Notes: a model not told the origin generated them from the letters alone. A stretch of DNA of 64,000 bases from Paracoccus sp041927875 (GCF_041927875.1 NZ_JBHFHN010000010.1); one strand, 5' to 3'. Positions 9,017 through 16,921 are shown, counted from the stretch's first letter. A program made the numbers and translations.

Positions 9017-10077
9017 GTGGAAACTCCTTGATGGGTGGACGGGACGGCGGGGTTGATCCCCACTTCAGGCGTTGTCGGAAGGTCGAAATGGCAGGCCGAG
9101 ACATGATCCGGCCCGACCGTGCGCAATTCAGGCCGCTGCCTGCGGCAGACATCCTGCGCGAACGGGCAGCGAGGATGAAAATGGCAGCCCGGCGGCGGGT
9201 TGAGCGGCGAGGGCAACTCACCCTTGACGGTCGAGAACCGGCGTTTCGCGGCGCCCAGAACCGGCACTTCGGACAGAAGCGCGCGGGTATAGGGGTGATG
9301 CGGGCGCGCAAAGATCGTATCGCGATCGGCCAGTTCGACCAGCCGCCCCAGATACAGGATCGCGATCCGATCCGAGATGAAGCGCACCACGTTCAGATCG
9401 TGGCTGATGAAGATCGAGGCGAACCCGCCCTGCGATTTCAGATCGGTCAGCAGGTTCAGGATCTGAGCCTGCACCGAGACATCAAGCGCGGCGACGGCCT
9501 CATCGAAGATGATGACCTCGGGTTCCACGGCCATGGCGCGGGCGATGCCGACCCGCTGGCGTTGGCCGCCCGACAACTCATGCGGGCGGCGCGCCGCCAT
9601 TTCCGGGGCAAGCCCGACCTGCGACAGGATCGCCGCCAGTTTTTCGGCGGCTTTCGCGCGGGGGGTTAGCCCGTGCGCCAAGGGCGCCTCCATGATCGCC
9701 TGCCCGACGGTCATGGCGGGGTTGAGGCTGGCATAGGGGTTTTGAAACACCATCTGGATGTTGCGCCGCGCGGCCGATGCCTGACGCGCGGGCATCGAAT
9801 TGATGGGTTGGCCGCGAAACAGCACCTGCCCGCCGCTGGGGGGCAAAAGCTGCGCGGCAATGCGGCCAAGCGTGGATTTGCCGCAGCCGGATTCCCCGAC
9901 AATGCCCAGCATCTTGCCGGGCATCAGGGCCAGAGAAACGTCATCGACGGCAACCAGCCGCTCCGGCCCTTTGCCCAGGCCCATGCGGTGCAGCGCGCGG
10001 TCCAGACCGCCTTCGCGCCGGGCAAAGGTGCGGGCGATGGATTGTAACTCCAGGACGGGGGTTTCTGTCTGGGTCAT
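9013..10077 (-). CDS. Peptide ABC transporter ATP-binding protein (DppF-like)
   Basis: ATPase of the dipeptide/oligopeptide importer. It carries Walker A GESGCGKST, signature LSGGQRQRVGIARAM, Walker B VIIFDEAVAALD and a switch His in SHDLNVVRF. It also has the C-terminal cysteine motif of oligopeptide ATPases (LNPPPGCHFHPRCPFAQDVC), which in some members holds an iron-sulfur cluster. 354 residues. The ATG overlaps the stop of the preceding ATPase gene, and its own stop overlaps the binding-protein start, so all are translationally coupled. Confidence 0.9.
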   Translation of the reverse strand: MTQTETPVLELQSIARTFARREGGLDRALHRMGLGKGPERLVAVDDVSLALMPGKMLGIVGESGCGKSTLGRIAAQLLPPSGGQVLFRGQPINSMPARQASAARRNIQMVFQNPYASLNPAMTVGQAIMEAPLAHGLTPRAKAAEKLAAILSQVGLAPEMAARRPHELSGGQRQRVGIARAMAVEPEVIIFDEAVAALDVSVQAQILNLLTDLKSQGGFASIFISHDLNVVRFISDRIAILYLGRLVELADRDTIFARPHHPYTRALLSEVPVLGAAKRRFSTVKGELPSPLNPPPGCHFHPRCPFAQDVCRRQRPELRTVGPDHVSACHFDLPTTPEVGINPAVPSTHQGVST

Positions 10078-11036
10078 GCCCGGCCCTCCAACGGATAGAA
10101 ACAGCGCCAGCCATCGGCGGTCGTGCCGCTGACCGGGGGGCGTTCGGTCCCACAGCAGGATTGCGCACGCGCGCAGCGGGGCTGGAACGCACAGCCCGGC
10201 GGTAGCGCGGAGAGCGAGGGCGGCACGCCCTCCAGATTGACAAGGCGGGTGCTGCCAAGGGTCGGGACCGCCTCCATCAGCGCGGCGGTATAGGGGTGGC
10301 GGGGCGCGGCAAAGATGCGTGCGGCGGGGCCGATTTCCACAACCTGGCCGGCATACATGACCATCACCGCATCAGCGAAGCCCGACAGCAGCGACAGGTC
10401 ATGCGTGATCCACAGGATCGCGGCCCCGGCCTCCTCGGCCAACCCCTGAATCTCGGCGATGATCTGGCTTTGGATCGTCACATCCAGCGCGGTCGTCGCC
10501 TCGTCCGCGATGATCAGTTCGGGCTGGTTCAGAAACGCAATGGCGATCACCACGCGCTGACGCATTCCGCCAGAGAACTCGTGCGGATAGGACGCCATAC
10601 GGCTTTCGGGTGAGGGAATGCCGACGCGGGCCAGCGTGGCAATGGCATGATCGCGCGCGGCGGCGCGGGACATGCGTCGATGGGCAAGGATCGCCTCGAT
10701 CATCTGCTCGCCAATGGTCAGCACCGGGTTCAGCGCCACCATCGGATCCTGGAAGATCATGGCGATGCGGTTTCCGCGCAGATCGCGCTTGGCGTTTGCG
10801 GGCAGGCGCGTGATGTCCTGCCCGTGAAACAATACCTTCCCGCCGGTGATCGATATATGTCGGTCCAGAAGGTCGATCAGCGAATAGGCCATCATCGACT
10901 TGCCCGACCCGGATTCGCCCACGACGCCCAGAATCTGCCCCGGCTGCACCTCGAAGGACACGTCGCGCACGATGTCGACCTGCCCCCTGCCTGTGCCCAG
11001 AGATGTAGTCAGATTTTCGACTGTCAGAATGGCCAT
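10074..11036 (-). CDS. Peptide ABC transporter ATP-binding protein (DppD-like)
   Basis: Second ATPase of the same importer, forming a heterodimer with its neighbour by analogy with DppDF/OppDF. Walker A GESGSGKSM, signature FSGGMRQRVVIAIAF, Walker B LIIADEATTALD, switch His in ITHDLSLL, and the C-terminal LPPGCAFQPRCARAQSCC cysteine motif. The Walker A Ser/Thr position following Lys-Ser is Met rather than Thr, which is seen in some DppD proteins. 320 residues. It lies 3 nt after the permease gene and overlaps the next ATPase by 4 nt. Confidence 0.9.
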   Translation of the reverse strand: MAILTVENLTTSLGTGRGQVDIVRDVSFEVQPGQILGVVGESGSGKSMMAYSLIDLLDRHISITGGKVLFHGQDITRLPANAKRDLRGNRIAMIFQDPMVALNPVLTIGEQMIEAILAHRRMSRAAARDHAIATLARVGIPSPESRMASYPHEFSGGMRQRVVIAIAFLNQPELIIADEATTALDVTIQSQIIAEIQGLAEEAGAAILWITHDLSLLSGFADAVMVMYAGQVVEIGPAARIFAAPRHPYTAALMEAVPTLGSTRLVNLEGVPPSLSALPPGCAFQPRCARAQSCCGTERPPVSGTTADGWRCFYPLEGRA

Positions 11037-11039
11037 GCC

Positions 11040-11900
11040 TTACGCCTCCTTCGGGTTGAGGGCGCGGCGGAAGCGGTCGCCGAATACGTTGACGGTGAAG
11101 ATCAGCAAAACCAGTGCGACGCCCGGCCAGACCAGTTGCCAGGTATGGCCCGACAGGATTTCCTTTGAGCCATTGGCGATCAGCAGCCCGAGCGAGGGCT
11201 TTTCGATGGACGAGCCAAGGCCAAGGAAAGACAGCGATGCCTCGATGGCGACGGCATGGGCGAGTTGCAGCGTCAACACCACGAGAATGGGCGAGATCGA
11301 GTTCGGCAGCAGGTGCTTCAGCAGGATGCGCCAGTGCGGGAGGTCCAGACAGCGCGCGGCCTCGATATACTCCTGGCTGGCCTCGACAAGCGCGGCGGAC
11401 CGGGCCGTGCGTGCGTAATAGGGCCATTGCGCGAAAGCGAGCGCAAAGATCAGATTGCCCAGGCCGCTGCCGACCACGGCCATGATCGTCAGCGCGACGA
11501 GGATGGTGGGAAACCCCAGCTTGATGTCCACCAGACGCATGATGATCGTATCCGCCCAGCCGCCCGCATAGGCGGCGACCAACCCGGCCAGAACACCAAC
11601 GACCAGAGCGATCAGACTGGCGCTTAACGCCACGAACAGCGTGATCCGCAGCCCGTAAAGGATGGCCGAATACAGATCGCGCCCCAGTGCGTCGGTGCCA
11701 AGCAGATAGGTGAAGGCGCCGGTCCCTGCCGGGCTTCCCGGCGGCAGCGAAGCGTCAAAGAAATCGACCTGTGCGTTGTCATAGGGGTTTTGGGGCGTGA
11801 TCCAGGGTGCCAGCAGCGCCGCCGCGGCGATCACGGTAAAAAGGATCAGGCAGAACAGCGCAAAGGGATATTGGCGCAGGACTTGGACAAGACGGCTCAT
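11040..11900 (-). CDS. Peptide ABC transporter permease (DppC-like)
   Basis: Inner-membrane permease of the DppC family. An N-terminal membrane helix (FALFCLILFTVIAAAALLAP) is followed by the periplasmic stretch with LGTDALGRDLYSAILYGLR, the DppC hallmark. The cytoplasmic coupling (EAA-type) loop is in EYIEAARCLDLPHWRILLKHLLPNS. 286 residues. The start overlaps the stop of the DppB-like gene upstream. Confidence 0.9.
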   Translation of the reverse strand: MSRLVQVLRQYPFALFCLILFTVIAAAALLAPWITPQNPYDNAQVDFFDASLPPGSPAGTGAFTYLLGTDALGRDLYSAILYGLRITLFVALSASLIALVVGVLAGLVAAYAGGWADTIIMRLVDIKLGFPTILVALTIMAVVGSGLGNLIFALAFAQWPYYARTARSAALVEASQEYIEAARCLDLPHWRILLKHLLPNSISPILVVLTLQLAHAVAIEASLSFLGLGSSIEKPSLGLLIANGSKEILSGHTWQLVWPGVALVLLIFTVNVFGDRFRRALNPKEA

Positions 11901-12874
11901 GCCTTGCGCCCTCCCAGCTGGATACGAGGGTCGAGGATCGTGTAAAGCACGTCCACCACAAGGTTGATGACCACGAACATCGCCACAACGATCAGCAGGT
12001 AGCCCACGATCACCGGGCGATCGACGACATTGATCGAGTGGATCAGAAGCTGCCCCATGCCGGGCCAGTTGAACACCGTTTCCGTGATGATGCCGTAGGC
12101 AAGCAGATTGCCCAGTTCCATCCCCAGAACCGTGACAAGCGGGATCAGGACGTTGCGAAATGCATGGCGGATCAGGATACGGCGTTCAGCGACGCCCTTG
12201 GCGCGGGCATAGCGGACATATTCGCTGTTCATCGCCTGCTGGACCTGCGCGCGGGTCAGGCGTGTGACCATCGCGGCATTGAACAGCGCAAGGTTCATCG
12301 CGGGCAAGAAGACGTGGCGCCAGCCGTCGGCTGTCAGCAAGCTGGTGCGGATTCCGAACAGCTCGACCGTCTCACCGCGCCCGCCCGAGGGAAACCAGCG
12401 CAACTGCACCGCAAACAGCAGGATCAGCAGCAGGCCTTGCCAGAAGTTCGGCAGCGAATAAGCCAGAATCGAACCGTTCATGATCCCGTCATCGGTCCTT
12501 GACCCGGCGCGATAACCCGCGATCAGACCGAGCGGCAGACCAATGATCAGCGAAAAGACAAAGGCGGTCAGCCCCAGTTCGACCGTGGCCGGCAGGCGTT
12601 GCAGCACAAGGTCGATGGTCGGCTGATTATAGACGAAGCTGGTGCCCAGATCGCCCTGCATCAGCCCTTGCAGATAGACCAGATATTGCACGAAGATCGG
12701 CTGATCCAGGCCAAGGTTCTGACGGGCGCGGGCGATCTCGGCGGGGCTGGCATCCGGGGGCACCAGCATCTGCACCGGATCGCCGATGGCATAGACCCCC
12801 ATAAAAACCAGAAGCGAAACCAGCAACAGCACGAACACTGCCTGTCCCAGTCGCCGGATCAGATATGACGCCAT
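11897..12874 (-). CDS. Peptide ABC transporter permease (DppB-like)
   Basis: First gene of the minus-strand transporter operon and partner of the DppC-like permease. It begins MASYLIRRLGQAVFVLLLVS, the typical DppB opening, and contains RQNLGLDQPIFVQYLVYLQ, GDLGTSFVYNQP and the coupling loop NSEYVRYARAKGVAERRILIRHAFRNVLIP. 325 residues, about six membrane helices. A weak GGAGGA-like ribosome-binding site precedes the ATG. The promoter should lie in the 86-bp gap shared with the divergent LysR gene. Confidence 0.9.
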   Translation of the reverse strand: MASYLIRRLGQAVFVLLLVSLLVFMGVYAIGDPVQMLVPPDASPAEIARARQNLGLDQPIFVQYLVYLQGLMQGDLGTSFVYNQPTIDLVLQRLPATVELGLTAFVFSLIIGLPLGLIAGYRAGSRTDDGIMNGSILAYSLPNFWQGLLLILLFAVQLRWFPSGGRGETVELFGIRTSLLTADGWRHVFLPAMNLALFNAAMVTRLTRAQVQQAMNSEYVRYARAKGVAERRILIRHAFRNVLIPLVTVLGMELGNLLAYGIITETVFNWPGMGQLLIHSINVVDRPVIVGYLLIVVAMFVVINLVVDVLYTILDPRIQLGGRKA

Positions 12875-12927
12875 GATTTTTCCTCCGATTCGGGCATGCC
12901 ACGCTTGCGAGCGACCGTAAACCTTAA

Positions 12928-12946
12928 TAGGATTTTGCTAATCCTA
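12928..12946. promoter_or_regulatory. Candidate LysR-type operator in divergent promoter
   Basis: A perfect 7-bp inverted repeat, TAGGATT-(5 nt)-AATCCTA, fits the T-N11-A pattern of LysR recognition sites. It sits in the only gap between the divergent lysR-like gene and the transporter operon. This makes it the obvious candidate site for control of both units. Confidence 0.55.
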
Positions 12947-12960
12947 GCGGAAAATCGCTG

Positions 12961-13842
12961 ATGCCAAGCCTGAACCAGATGCGCAGCTTTGCCGCCGTTT
13001 ACCTGCATGGCTCGACCGTGCGCGCTGCAGAGCTGATGGGTCGGTCACAAAGTCAGGTGTCCGCCGACCTGCGCGCGCTTGAGCTGGATCTTGGATTGGC
13101 GTTGTTCGTGCGCGCAAATGGCCGGCTTCAGGCAACCGGCAATGCGGCCCAGCTTTATGATCGGGTGACCCGTGTGTTCGAGGCATATGACGGTGTCCGG
13201 TCACTGGCGCGCGGACGCGGGGCGGCCAATCTCAGCATCGGGGCGACGCGGTCGCTGTCGATGACGGTGCTGCCGCTTTTGGTGCGCGCACTGCGCCAGC
13301 GCGACCCGTCACGCGCAGTTTCGGTCAGCTTTCACAGCTATCCTGACCTTATTCAGGCGGTGGCTGAAGGGCAGCTTGATCAGGCCATAGTCAAACAGCC
13401 GGTTGCCGATCCCCGCCTGCAAGAGGTTGTTCTGGGCAGCGCCCCGTTCATCGTGGTGCTGCGCCACGACGATGCACTGGCCGCTTTGCCTGAAATCAGC
13501 GTCGTGGACATCGGCGACCGTCCCATCGTGCGGACCGGCAACAACTCGCCCGCATGGCGCGCGGTCCAGCAGGCCTTTGCAGCAACGGGGGCAACACCTC
13601 GTTCCGAGGTCTCCATGGACGGCGTCGGGCCGATTTGCAGGATGGTCGCGCAAGGCGAAGGGTTGGCGGTGGTCAGCCGGATGCTGGCATCAGGGTATTT
13701 GCAGGATCTGGGGCTGGTCACGCGCCCCTTCATTCCGCGCTCGACCGAGACCTTTACGCTGATCGGGCACGCCCTGTTGGGCAGTCGCGCCGATCTGGTC
13801 GTCGTGGCCGATATATTGCGCGAACTGGTCCATTTCGACTGA
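12961..13842 (+). CDS. LysR-family transcriptional regulator
   Basis: DNA-binding regulator of 293 residues. The N-terminal winged helix-turn-helix is clear (LNQMRSFAAVYLHGSTVRAA, then MGRSQSQVSADLRALELDLG), followed by the LysR effector-binding domain (SIGATRSLSMTVLPLLVRAL, GVGPICRMVAQGEGLAVVSR). It is divergent from the peptide-transporter and hydrolase operon with 86 bp between starts, the classic arrangement for a LysR regulator and its target. The inducer is probably the imported compound or a derivative (inference). Confidence 0.9.
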   Translation: MPSLNQMRSFAAVYLHGSTVRAAELMGRSQSQVSADLRALELDLGLALFVRANGRLQATGNAAQLYDRVTRVFEAYDGVRSLARGRGAANLSIGATRSLSMTVLPLLVRALRQRDPSRAVSVSFHSYPDLIQAVAEGQLDQAIVKQPVADPRLQEVVLGSAPFIVVLRHDDALAALPEISVVDIGDRPIVRTGNNSPAWRAVQQAFAATGATPRSEVSMDGVGPICRMVAQGEGLAVVSRMLASGYLQDLGLVTRPFIPRSTETFTLIGHALLGSRADLVVVADILRELVHFD

Positions 13843-13966
13843 GTTTCAAGGCAGGATGCCTGTCGGTTTTCACCCGGAACGGAGCCGGATTTCCCATGCA
13901 GACGCAAGCTACGCCCGACACGGCATTGTCGCGAACTTTCCGGTTCCAGCGACCCGCTGATTTGTC

Positions 13967-14180
13967 CATGTTCGGCACGCAGTTTGCGACCGAGACCTCG
14001 AAAACATCCGGGCAAAGCGCGGCGGCACGGTTGACCCCGCCACGCTGAACCGATGGGTGGTGCACAGGCGCCACTCCTTGCCGATCGGTGCAGGCGCCCG
14101 ACGCCAAATCCGGGCACGCCGAGGCGAAAGCAGGTATTTCGTGGCGAACCGCTCTATGGCTGGCGGGTTGCGACGATCCG
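13967..14180 (+). pseudogene. Decayed IS6-family transposase fragment
   Basis: Reading from 13967 gives a segment containing RDLENIRAKRG followed by VDPATLNRWV. These match the conserved IS6/IS26-type pattern YRDLEeimaeRGvxVDhaTlnRWV, the region between the DNA-binding domain and the DDE core. The sequence before it is out of frame, and the DDE segment after it (expected SWRMDETYIKV) is not recognisable, so this is a scar. The rest of the 13843-14424 gap (582 bases) holds no gene that I can support, apart from the promoter-like site at 14184-14207. Confidence 0.6.
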
Positions 14181-14183
14181 ATG

Positions 14184-14207
14184 AACCGGCACGGGTCGGA
14201 ATGTTCC
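14184..14207 (-). promoter_or_regulatory. EcfG-type promoter with no clear gene
   Basis: On the minus strand, GGAAC (14207-14203), a 16-nt spacer and GTT (14186-14184) match the alphaproteobacterial general-stress (EcfG) promoter consensus. Transcription would run towards the end of lysR. No convincing gene lies there; a GTG preceded by AAGGAG near 14061 opens a reading frame that is unconvincing. It may be a relic or drive a small RNA. Confidence 0.4.
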
Positions 14208-14424
14208 CAAGAGATATCAGCGACCCCCGGGCGCATCGCTGGACGGGGACGGCTCATCGAACCCTTCGTCCGCCAGATCCGGGCGACAGAAAATCTTGCC
14301 CGGCTGGACGGATGCGGTGCGCCGCGGGGTCGGCGGGCGCGCGGTGATCGGATGGGCCGCGCCCGCCCGATCGGCAGATCGGTCCTGGCACGGCCCATGA
14401 TCGTTCCATCGGATTGTCACAGGG

Positions 14425-15291
14425 TCAGATCATCGGCTCGCCGCCGGTGACGGCAATCGTCGCGCCCGAGACATAGCTGGACATCGGCTCGGCCAGCATC
14501 ACGAACGCGCTCGCCAGCTCGACCGGCTGGGCGGGGCGCTGCATCGGGGTGTCGGCGCCGAAGTTCGCTGTCATCTCGGGCGTCATGCTGGCGGGGATCA
14601 GCGGCGTCCACACCGGGCCGGGGGCGACGGCGTTGACCCGGATGCCGCGCGCGGCCAGCATCTGCGCCAGCCCGGTGGTCAGGTTCTGGATCGCCCCCTT
14701 GGTCGTGGCATAGGCCAGCAGTTTCGGATTGGGCCGGTCGGCATTGATCGAGGCGGTGTTGATGATCGACGCGCCGGGGCGCATATGGGGCACCGCCGCC
14801 TTGGTCAGATAGAAGATGGCGTCCAGATTGACGGCAAAGGTGCGGCGCCATTCGTCATCGGGGATGTCCTCGATCTGGTCGAACAGCGCCTGATGGGCGG
14901 CATTGTTCACCAGAATGTCGATCCGTCCGAACTGCTGGACGGTGCGTTCGACGGCCGCGCGGCAGTTCGCGGGATCGGCCAGATCGCCACGCAGCAGCAG
15001 GCAGGTGCGACCGGCCTTGCGCACCAATTCGGCGGTGTCTTCGGCGTCGCCGGTCTCGGACAGATAGGACAGCGCCAGATCCGCCCCCTCACGGGCATAG
15101 GCGATGGCGACGGCGCGGCCGATGCCGCTGTCGGCGCCGGTGATCAGCGCCACCGTGCCGGCCAGCCGATCGGCGCCGCGCCAGCTTGTCTCGCCATGAT
15201 CGGGGCGTGGGTCCATCTGGCGAAAGCTGCCCGGCAGATCCTGCTGCTGAGGCGGAAAGGGCGGCTTGGGATAGTCGGGTCTGGTGGTCAT
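14425..15291 (-). CDS. SDR-family oxidoreductase (YhdG/YghA-like stress type)
   Basis: Short-chain dehydrogenase of about 288 residues with the N-terminal extension typical of the general-stress SDRs (PDYPKPPFPPQQQDLPG). NAD(P)-binding motif TGADSGIGRAVA, NNAAHQ, Ser in INTASIN and the catalytic YATTK are all present, so it should be active; substrate unknown. The start at 15291 is chosen for its strong ribosome-binding site (AAGGAG, 6 nt before ATG) and because upstream in-frame sequence is low-quality. An EcfG-type promoter lies about 200 nt upstream, pointing at it. Confidence 0.88.
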   Translation of the reverse strand: MTTRPDYPKPPFPPQQQDLPGSFRQMDPRPDHGETSWRGADRLAGTVALITGADSGIGRAVAIAYAREGADLALSYLSETGDAEDTAELVRKAGRTCLLLRGDLADPANCRAAVERTVQQFGRIDILVNNAAHQALFDQIEDIPDDEWRRTFAVNLDAIFYLTKAAVPHMRPGASIINTASINADRPNPKLLAYATTKGAIQNLTTGLAQMLAARGIRVNAVAPGPVWTPLIPASMTPEMTANFGADTPMQRPAQPVELASAFVMLAEPMSSYVSGATIAVTGGEPMI

Positions 15292-15487
15292 CGTCTGCTC
15301 CTTGGGGCTGTCTGTGTCAGGGTTCGTGAACCGCATGCGCGGACGGGTCGGGTGGGCTCGGACCCCGTGAAGCGGCCTTTGTCGGCGGCGCGGCTGGCCG
15401 TCGCCAAGCCACGGCAGAACCCGATCCCGGCCGTGGTCGGGCATGATCGGCACCTCGGCCTGCAATCGGTTCGGGCTGCAGGGGACG

Positions 15488-15512
15488 AACCGGCGAGCGG
15501 CGCGATTGTTCC
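15488..15512 (-). promoter_or_regulatory. EcfG-type promoter for the SDR gene
   Basis: Minus-strand GGAAC (15512-15508), 17-nt spacer, GTT (15490-15488). It points at the SDR gene starting at 15291, giving an untranslated leader near 185 nt. It is back-to-back with the plus-strand promoter at 15517: the two -35 elements form GTTCC-cgct-GGAAC, separated by only 4 nt. Confidence 0.7.
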
Positions 15513-15516
15513 CGCT

Positions 15517-15541
15517 GGAACATTTTGCCCTGCCGCCTGTT
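15517..15541 (+). promoter_or_regulatory. EcfG-type promoter for the YciE-like gene
   Basis: Plus-strand GGAAC (15517-15521), 17-nt spacer, GTT (15539-15541), about 65 nt before the downstream ATG. It shares a compact divergent arrangement with the promoter at 15488-15512. Confidence 0.7.
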
Positions 15542-15616
15542 GCGCGCACCCTGAGCCATTGCGGGCAAGGGCGCCGCTCAGCCCGCCCGCGCGATCAACC
15601 CTGAAAGGAAACCGTC

Positions 15617-16123
15617 ATGGCACATCCCAAAACCTTGGCCGACCTGTTCCACGATCTGCTGAAGGACGTCTATTACGCCGAGCGCCAGATCGTGAAGGCG
15701 CTGCCCAAGATGGCGCGGGCCGCCCAGTCGCCCGAGCTGAAACGGGCCTTCGAGGACCACCTGGCCCAGACCGAGACCCATATCGAGCGCCTGCAACAGG
15801 TCTTCGACGTGATCGGCAAGCCGGCACGCGGCAAGACCTGCCCGGCGATGGACGGCCTGCTGGAGGAGGGCGAGGAGGCCATCGCCGCCTTCAAGGATTC
15901 GCCTGCCCTGGATGCCGCCCTGATTGCCGGTGCCCAGGCCGTCGAACATTACGAGATCAGCCGTTATGGCACCTTGCGCGCCTGGGCCGAGCTGATGGCC
16001 ATTCCCGAAGCGGTGGAGCTGCTGGACAAGACGCTGGATGAGGAAGCCGACACCGACGAAATGCTGGGCGAACTGGCGACAAGCCAGGCGAACCCCGCGG
16101 CTGCCGCCGGTTTGCGACGCTGA
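15617..16123 (+). CDS. Ferritin-like DUF892 protein (YciE/YciF family)
   Basis: Stress-induced helical protein of the YciE/YciF family, 168 residues, full length. It opens with LADLFHDLLKDVYYAERQIVKALPKMA, the family signature. Ferritin-like metal ligands fall in YYAERQ, DHLAQTETHIERL, QAVEHYEISRYGTL and DEEADTDEML. Probably a cytoplasmic di-iron or protective protein; biochemical role not established. Ribosome-binding site AAAGGA precedes the ATG. It is driven by the EcfG-type promoter at 15517. Confidence 0.9.
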   Translation: MAHPKTLADLFHDLLKDVYYAERQIVKALPKMARAAQSPELKRAFEDHLAQTETHIERLQQVFDVIGKPARGKTCPAMDGLLEEGEEAIAAFKDSPALDAALIAGAQAVEHYEISRYGTLRAWAELMAIPEAVELLDKTLDEEADTDEMLGELATSQANPAAAAGLRR

Positions 16124-16157
16124 AACAGGGTCCGCAGCACATCGCCCGACCGACCGA

Positions 16158-16181
16158 GGCCCGCGCCACCAGGCGCGGGCC
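16158..16181 (+). terminator. Strong hairpin, candidate terminator after YciE-like gene
   Basis: A perfect 10-bp stem (GGCCCGCGCC / GGCGCGGGCC) with a 4-nt loop (ACCA), 35 nt after the YciE-like stop. It is followed by TTCG rather than a long T-tract, so termination efficiency is uncertain. Because it is symmetric it could also serve the convergent minus-strand genes. Confidence 0.55.
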
Positions 16182-16216
16182 TTCGCAGGTCGGTGCGCGT
16201 GACCGGCGCATGGGCA

Positions 16217-16261
16217 GATCAATCAGAAGGGGGTCAATCAGACGGGCGTCAATCAGACGGG
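16217..16261. repeat. Three tandem 15-bp repeats
   Basis: Three head-to-tail copies of a 15-bp unit (GGTCAATCAGACGGG and variants). They begin at 16217, 16232 and 16247; the first copy differs at two or three positions. They overlap the 3' end and stop codon of the minus-strand gene at 16249-16434, so each copy repeats the end-of-gene sequence reading Pro-Ser-Asp-stop. Confidence 0.8.
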
Positions 16262-16434
16262 GGCAGGCTGCCCGGATCCTCAGCCACGGGCGGCGCCGCG
16301 GCCAAGGCGGCGCTCAGCCGATCAGCCAGTGCGCGCAGATGCGCAGGCACAGGCTGACGTTCCAACGCCGTCATCAGGGCGCGGAACGATTGGTCAAGGT
16401 CAACCTGCTCATGGGGTTTTTCGTTACCGGTCAT
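16249..16434 (-). CDS. NepR-like anti-sigma factor candidate
   Basis: Small protein of 61 residues with the layout of NepR, the anti-sigma factor that holds EcfG until phosphorylated PhyR releases it. Residues about 12-44 read DLDQSFRALMTALERQPVP followed by AHLRALADRLSAAL. This fits the NepR core pattern of an L-R-x-x-Y-like helix, a conserved V-P turn and a second L-x-x-L helix, though the usual Tyr is Met. A Pro-rich tail follows. An AAAGGG ribosome-binding sequence precedes the ATG. It lies among EcfG-type promoters and near an EcfG-like sigma gene, which supports the call. Homology is by motif only, and PhyR is not in the window. Confidence 0.55.
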   Translation of the reverse strand: MTGNEKPHEQVDLDQSFRALMTALERQPVPAHLRALADRLSAALAAAPPVAEDPGSLPPSD

Positions 16435-16614
16435 GGATCAACACCCTTTCAGGTGGCCAATATAACGCGGGCCGCCCCGTTCCCAAACAATCCGCTGCGA
16501 TTGGCGCGATCCATGTGGCAATTCGATCATATCGGCCACAGCGCGCCGACAGGGTGATTGCGACGCGCAGGGCCGGGTGTCAATCGGTCTTGCCGGGATG
16601 GATCCCGGCAGGGT

Positions 16615-16806
16615 TTACGGCCTGGCCTGTTCGGTCTGAACGGCCTCACCCTGAACCGCCTCACCGGGCATCACGGGGTCGTCGGTCTCATCGCTGACCC
16701 ACCACAGAAAGCCAAGGACCGTCAGGGCAACCAGAACGATCATCACGATCAGCGGAACCCAGTGGCGCCGAACCTGGCGTTCGGGGTCGGTATCGGGGGC
16801 AGACAT
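16615..16806 (-). CDS. Small single-pass membrane protein, stress-regulated
   Basis: Protein of 63 residues: a short hydrophilic N-terminus (SAPDTDPERQVRRHW), one membrane helix (VPLIVMIVLVALTVLGFLWW), then an acidic, Gln/Glu-rich tail. The start is fixed by AAGGAG 6 nt before the ATG and by an EcfG-type promoter only about 30 nt upstream. No family recognised; the layout matches small membrane proteins often found in alphaproteobacterial stress regulons. It may be co-transcribed with the NepR-like gene downstream. Confidence 0.7.
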   Translation of the reverse strand: MSAPDTDPERQVRRHWVPLIVMIVLVALTVLGFLWWVSDETDDPVMPGEAVQGEAVQTEQARP

Positions 16807-16837
16807 CAGCGTCTCCTTTCGCGTCGGGGCAAGGACC

Positions 16838-16862
16838 AACAGGCGAAGCGGCGCAATGTTCC
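16838..16862 (-). promoter_or_regulatory. EcfG-type promoter for the small membrane protein
   Basis: Minus-strand GGAAC (16862-16858), 17-nt spacer, GTT (16840-16838), about 30 nt before the ATG at 16806. Divergent from the promoter at 16897-16921. Confidence 0.7.
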
Positions 16863-16896
16863 CCGCAAGCCGGGCGGAAAATAACGACATCGGGCG

Positions 16897-16921
16897 GGAA
16901 CATCTGCCCATCCTGCCGGTT
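16897..16921 (+). promoter_or_regulatory. EcfG-type promoter for the PRC-barrel gene
   Basis: Plus-strand GGAAC (16897-16901), 17-nt spacer, GTT (16919-16921), about 38 nt before the ATG at 16959. Confidence 0.7.

Noticed and set aside
13754..14398. A 214-codon minus-strand frame downstream of the orphan stress promoter
   Set aside because: It runs through the IS6 remnant and into lysR in antisense, has no domain or good ribosome-binding site, and looks like random GC-rich translation.
16459..16483. GGAAC upstream of the NepR-like gene as an EcfG promoter
   Set aside because: On the minus strand GGAAC (16483-16479) is followed by ATT, not GTT, at the 17-nt distance; the nearest GTT is at 12 nt. 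Too poor to list as a promoter.
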